From contig DNXM01000222.1 in the NCBI GenBank assembly GCA_003505905.1, positions 180 through 7,280 of the forward strand: a DNA stretch of 7,101 nucleotides, written 5' to 3'. The DNA is from Oscillospiraceae bacterium. GTDB lineage: Bacteria > Bacillota > Clostridia > Oscillospirales > Acutalibacteraceae. The position numbers and the translations under genes were made by a program. Below are positions 6,594 to 7,101 of this stretch, piece after piece. Each line of letters starts with the position of its first letter. The stretch's first letter is position 1. The notes beneath the pieces are model-generated. The model did not search any database and was not told the DNA's origin. It was given only the letters and a program-made list of their open reading frames with translations.

Positions 6594-7101
6594 ATGAAAA
6601 ATATTTGTTCTGTTTTTTTGGCGTTTCTCCTGCTTTTTTCATTGACTGTCAACTCTTTTGCCGTAACGGCGCCAACCTGTTCGTTCGGTGATAAGGACAC
6701 CTTCACGATTCTGCAAATTTCCGACCCGCAGGACGATGCCTATCCGGCTTACAAGCTCAACTACTTTTTAACCAAAGCCGTTCAAACCACAAAGCCTGAT
6801 TTTATTATCATCACGGGCGATGTTGCGGAAGACGCCCGTTACGGCGATTTGACGAGCGATGCACAGCCGTTTCACGAGGGCGTGCTGGTAAAAGACGATT
6901 ACGCAAAAACGCTTGAAAATGTTAAAGCCGTTTGTGCCGCCGTGTTTGAACCGCTGGAAAAGTTCAACATCCCCTACGCCGTTGCCATGGGCAACAATGA
7001 CTATAAAACGCAAATAAAAAATGAGGATTGGCTGAAAATCTTCGCTTCCTATCCGCATTGCGTCACTGTGGATATGAGCAACGACGCCGAAGGACACATC
7101 G
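6594..7101 (+). CDS. Secreted metallophosphoesterase (calcineurin-like), 5' part
   Basis: The frame is open to the right edge, giving the first 169 residues. Residues 1-23 form a typical signal peptide: a short positive start (MKN), a hydrophobic core (VFLAFLLLFSL) and a likely cleavage after SFA at about residue 23. There is no lipobox, so the product is probably released or held in the cell wall. The mature part starts like calcineurin-type phosphoesterases: ILQISDPQDD (Asp44 and Gln46 in the place of the D-x-H metal ligands), IIITGDV (Asp76), and MGNND (133-136), where GNHD is usual, so the His is replaced by Asn135. Enzymes of this type hydrolyse phosphomonoesters or diesters with two metal ions. 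ATG 6594 is preferred because GGAG (6583-6586) lies 7 nt upstream; the in-frame ATG at 6588 is too close. It follows the operon terminator and has mixed codon use, so it is probably a separate function. Substrate unknown. Confidence 0.85.
   Translation, partial: MKNICSVFLAFLLLFSLTVNSFAVTAPTCSFGDKDTFTILQISDPQDDAYPAYKLNYFLTKAVQTTKPDFIIITGDVAEDARYGDLTSDAQPFHEGVLVKDDYAKTLENVKAVCAAVFEPLEKFNIPYAVAMGNNDYKTQIKNEDWLKIFASYPHCVTVDMSNDAEGHI

Noticed and set aside
5741..6706. A 321-codon open frame on the - strand
   Set aside because: It lies antisense to SCP2-like protein B and runs across the terminator hairpin and the start of the phosphoesterase. It shows no recognisable motif, and the forward genes explain the region.
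1..7101. Mobile element, CRISPR array, tRNA or rRNA
   Set aside because: No terminal inverted repeats with transposase, no regularly spaced repeats and no tRNA-like or rRNA-like stretch were seen. Genes fill nearly all of the window.

Overview
The window looks like chromosomal DNA from a Gram-positive anaerobe of the Clostridia (Oscillospiraceae/Ruminococcaceae-like). The reasons are the moderate G+C content, strong AGGAGG-type ribosome binding sites before nearly every gene, a TTG start, a consensus sigma-A-type promoter, and a clostridial-type MATE transporter. This placement is inferred from style, not from a marker gene. All genes lie on the + strand.

Layout. (1) 2-172: the last 56 residues of an unrecognised protein, followed after 11 nt by a complete MATE-family multidrug/metabolite exporter (184-1578). 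(2) 1579-1712: a 134-nt A/T-rich gap with a near-consensus promoter (TTGACA, 18 nt, TAATAT) and a short leader. (3) 1713-6529: a tight five-gene operon consisting of a two-repeat SCP2-like protein (A), a class III (glutamate-1-semialdehyde aminomutase-like) PLP aminotransferase, the N-terminal and C-terminal halves of a split transketolase, and a second two-repeat SCP2-like protein (B). (4) 6544-6577: a strong intrinsic terminator. (5) 6594 to the right edge: the start of a secreted metallophosphoesterase.

The five-gene operon is the notable object. It has its own promoter and terminator, and highly biased codon use suggests strong expression. Its combination of two paralogous SCP2-fold (hydrophobic-ligand) proteins with an aminotransferase and a transketolase matches no pathway I can name. 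The transketolase keeps its thiamine diphosphate machinery: the GDG...N motif, the catalytic Glu and the active-site His residues. However, two residues that recognise sugar-phosphate acceptors are replaced by Ala: the equivalents of E. coli TktA Arg358 and Asp469. The aminotransferase keeps its Schiff-base Lys but has an altered cofactor-phosphate motif (NGND in place of SGTE). A reasonable inference is a dedicated biosynthetic or salvage route. In it, a two-carbon ketol unit would be moved to or from a non-standard, perhaps lipophilic, aldehyde, an amino group would be added or removed, and the SCP2-like proteins would bind the substrate, intermediate or product. The chemistry itself cannot be read from the sequence.
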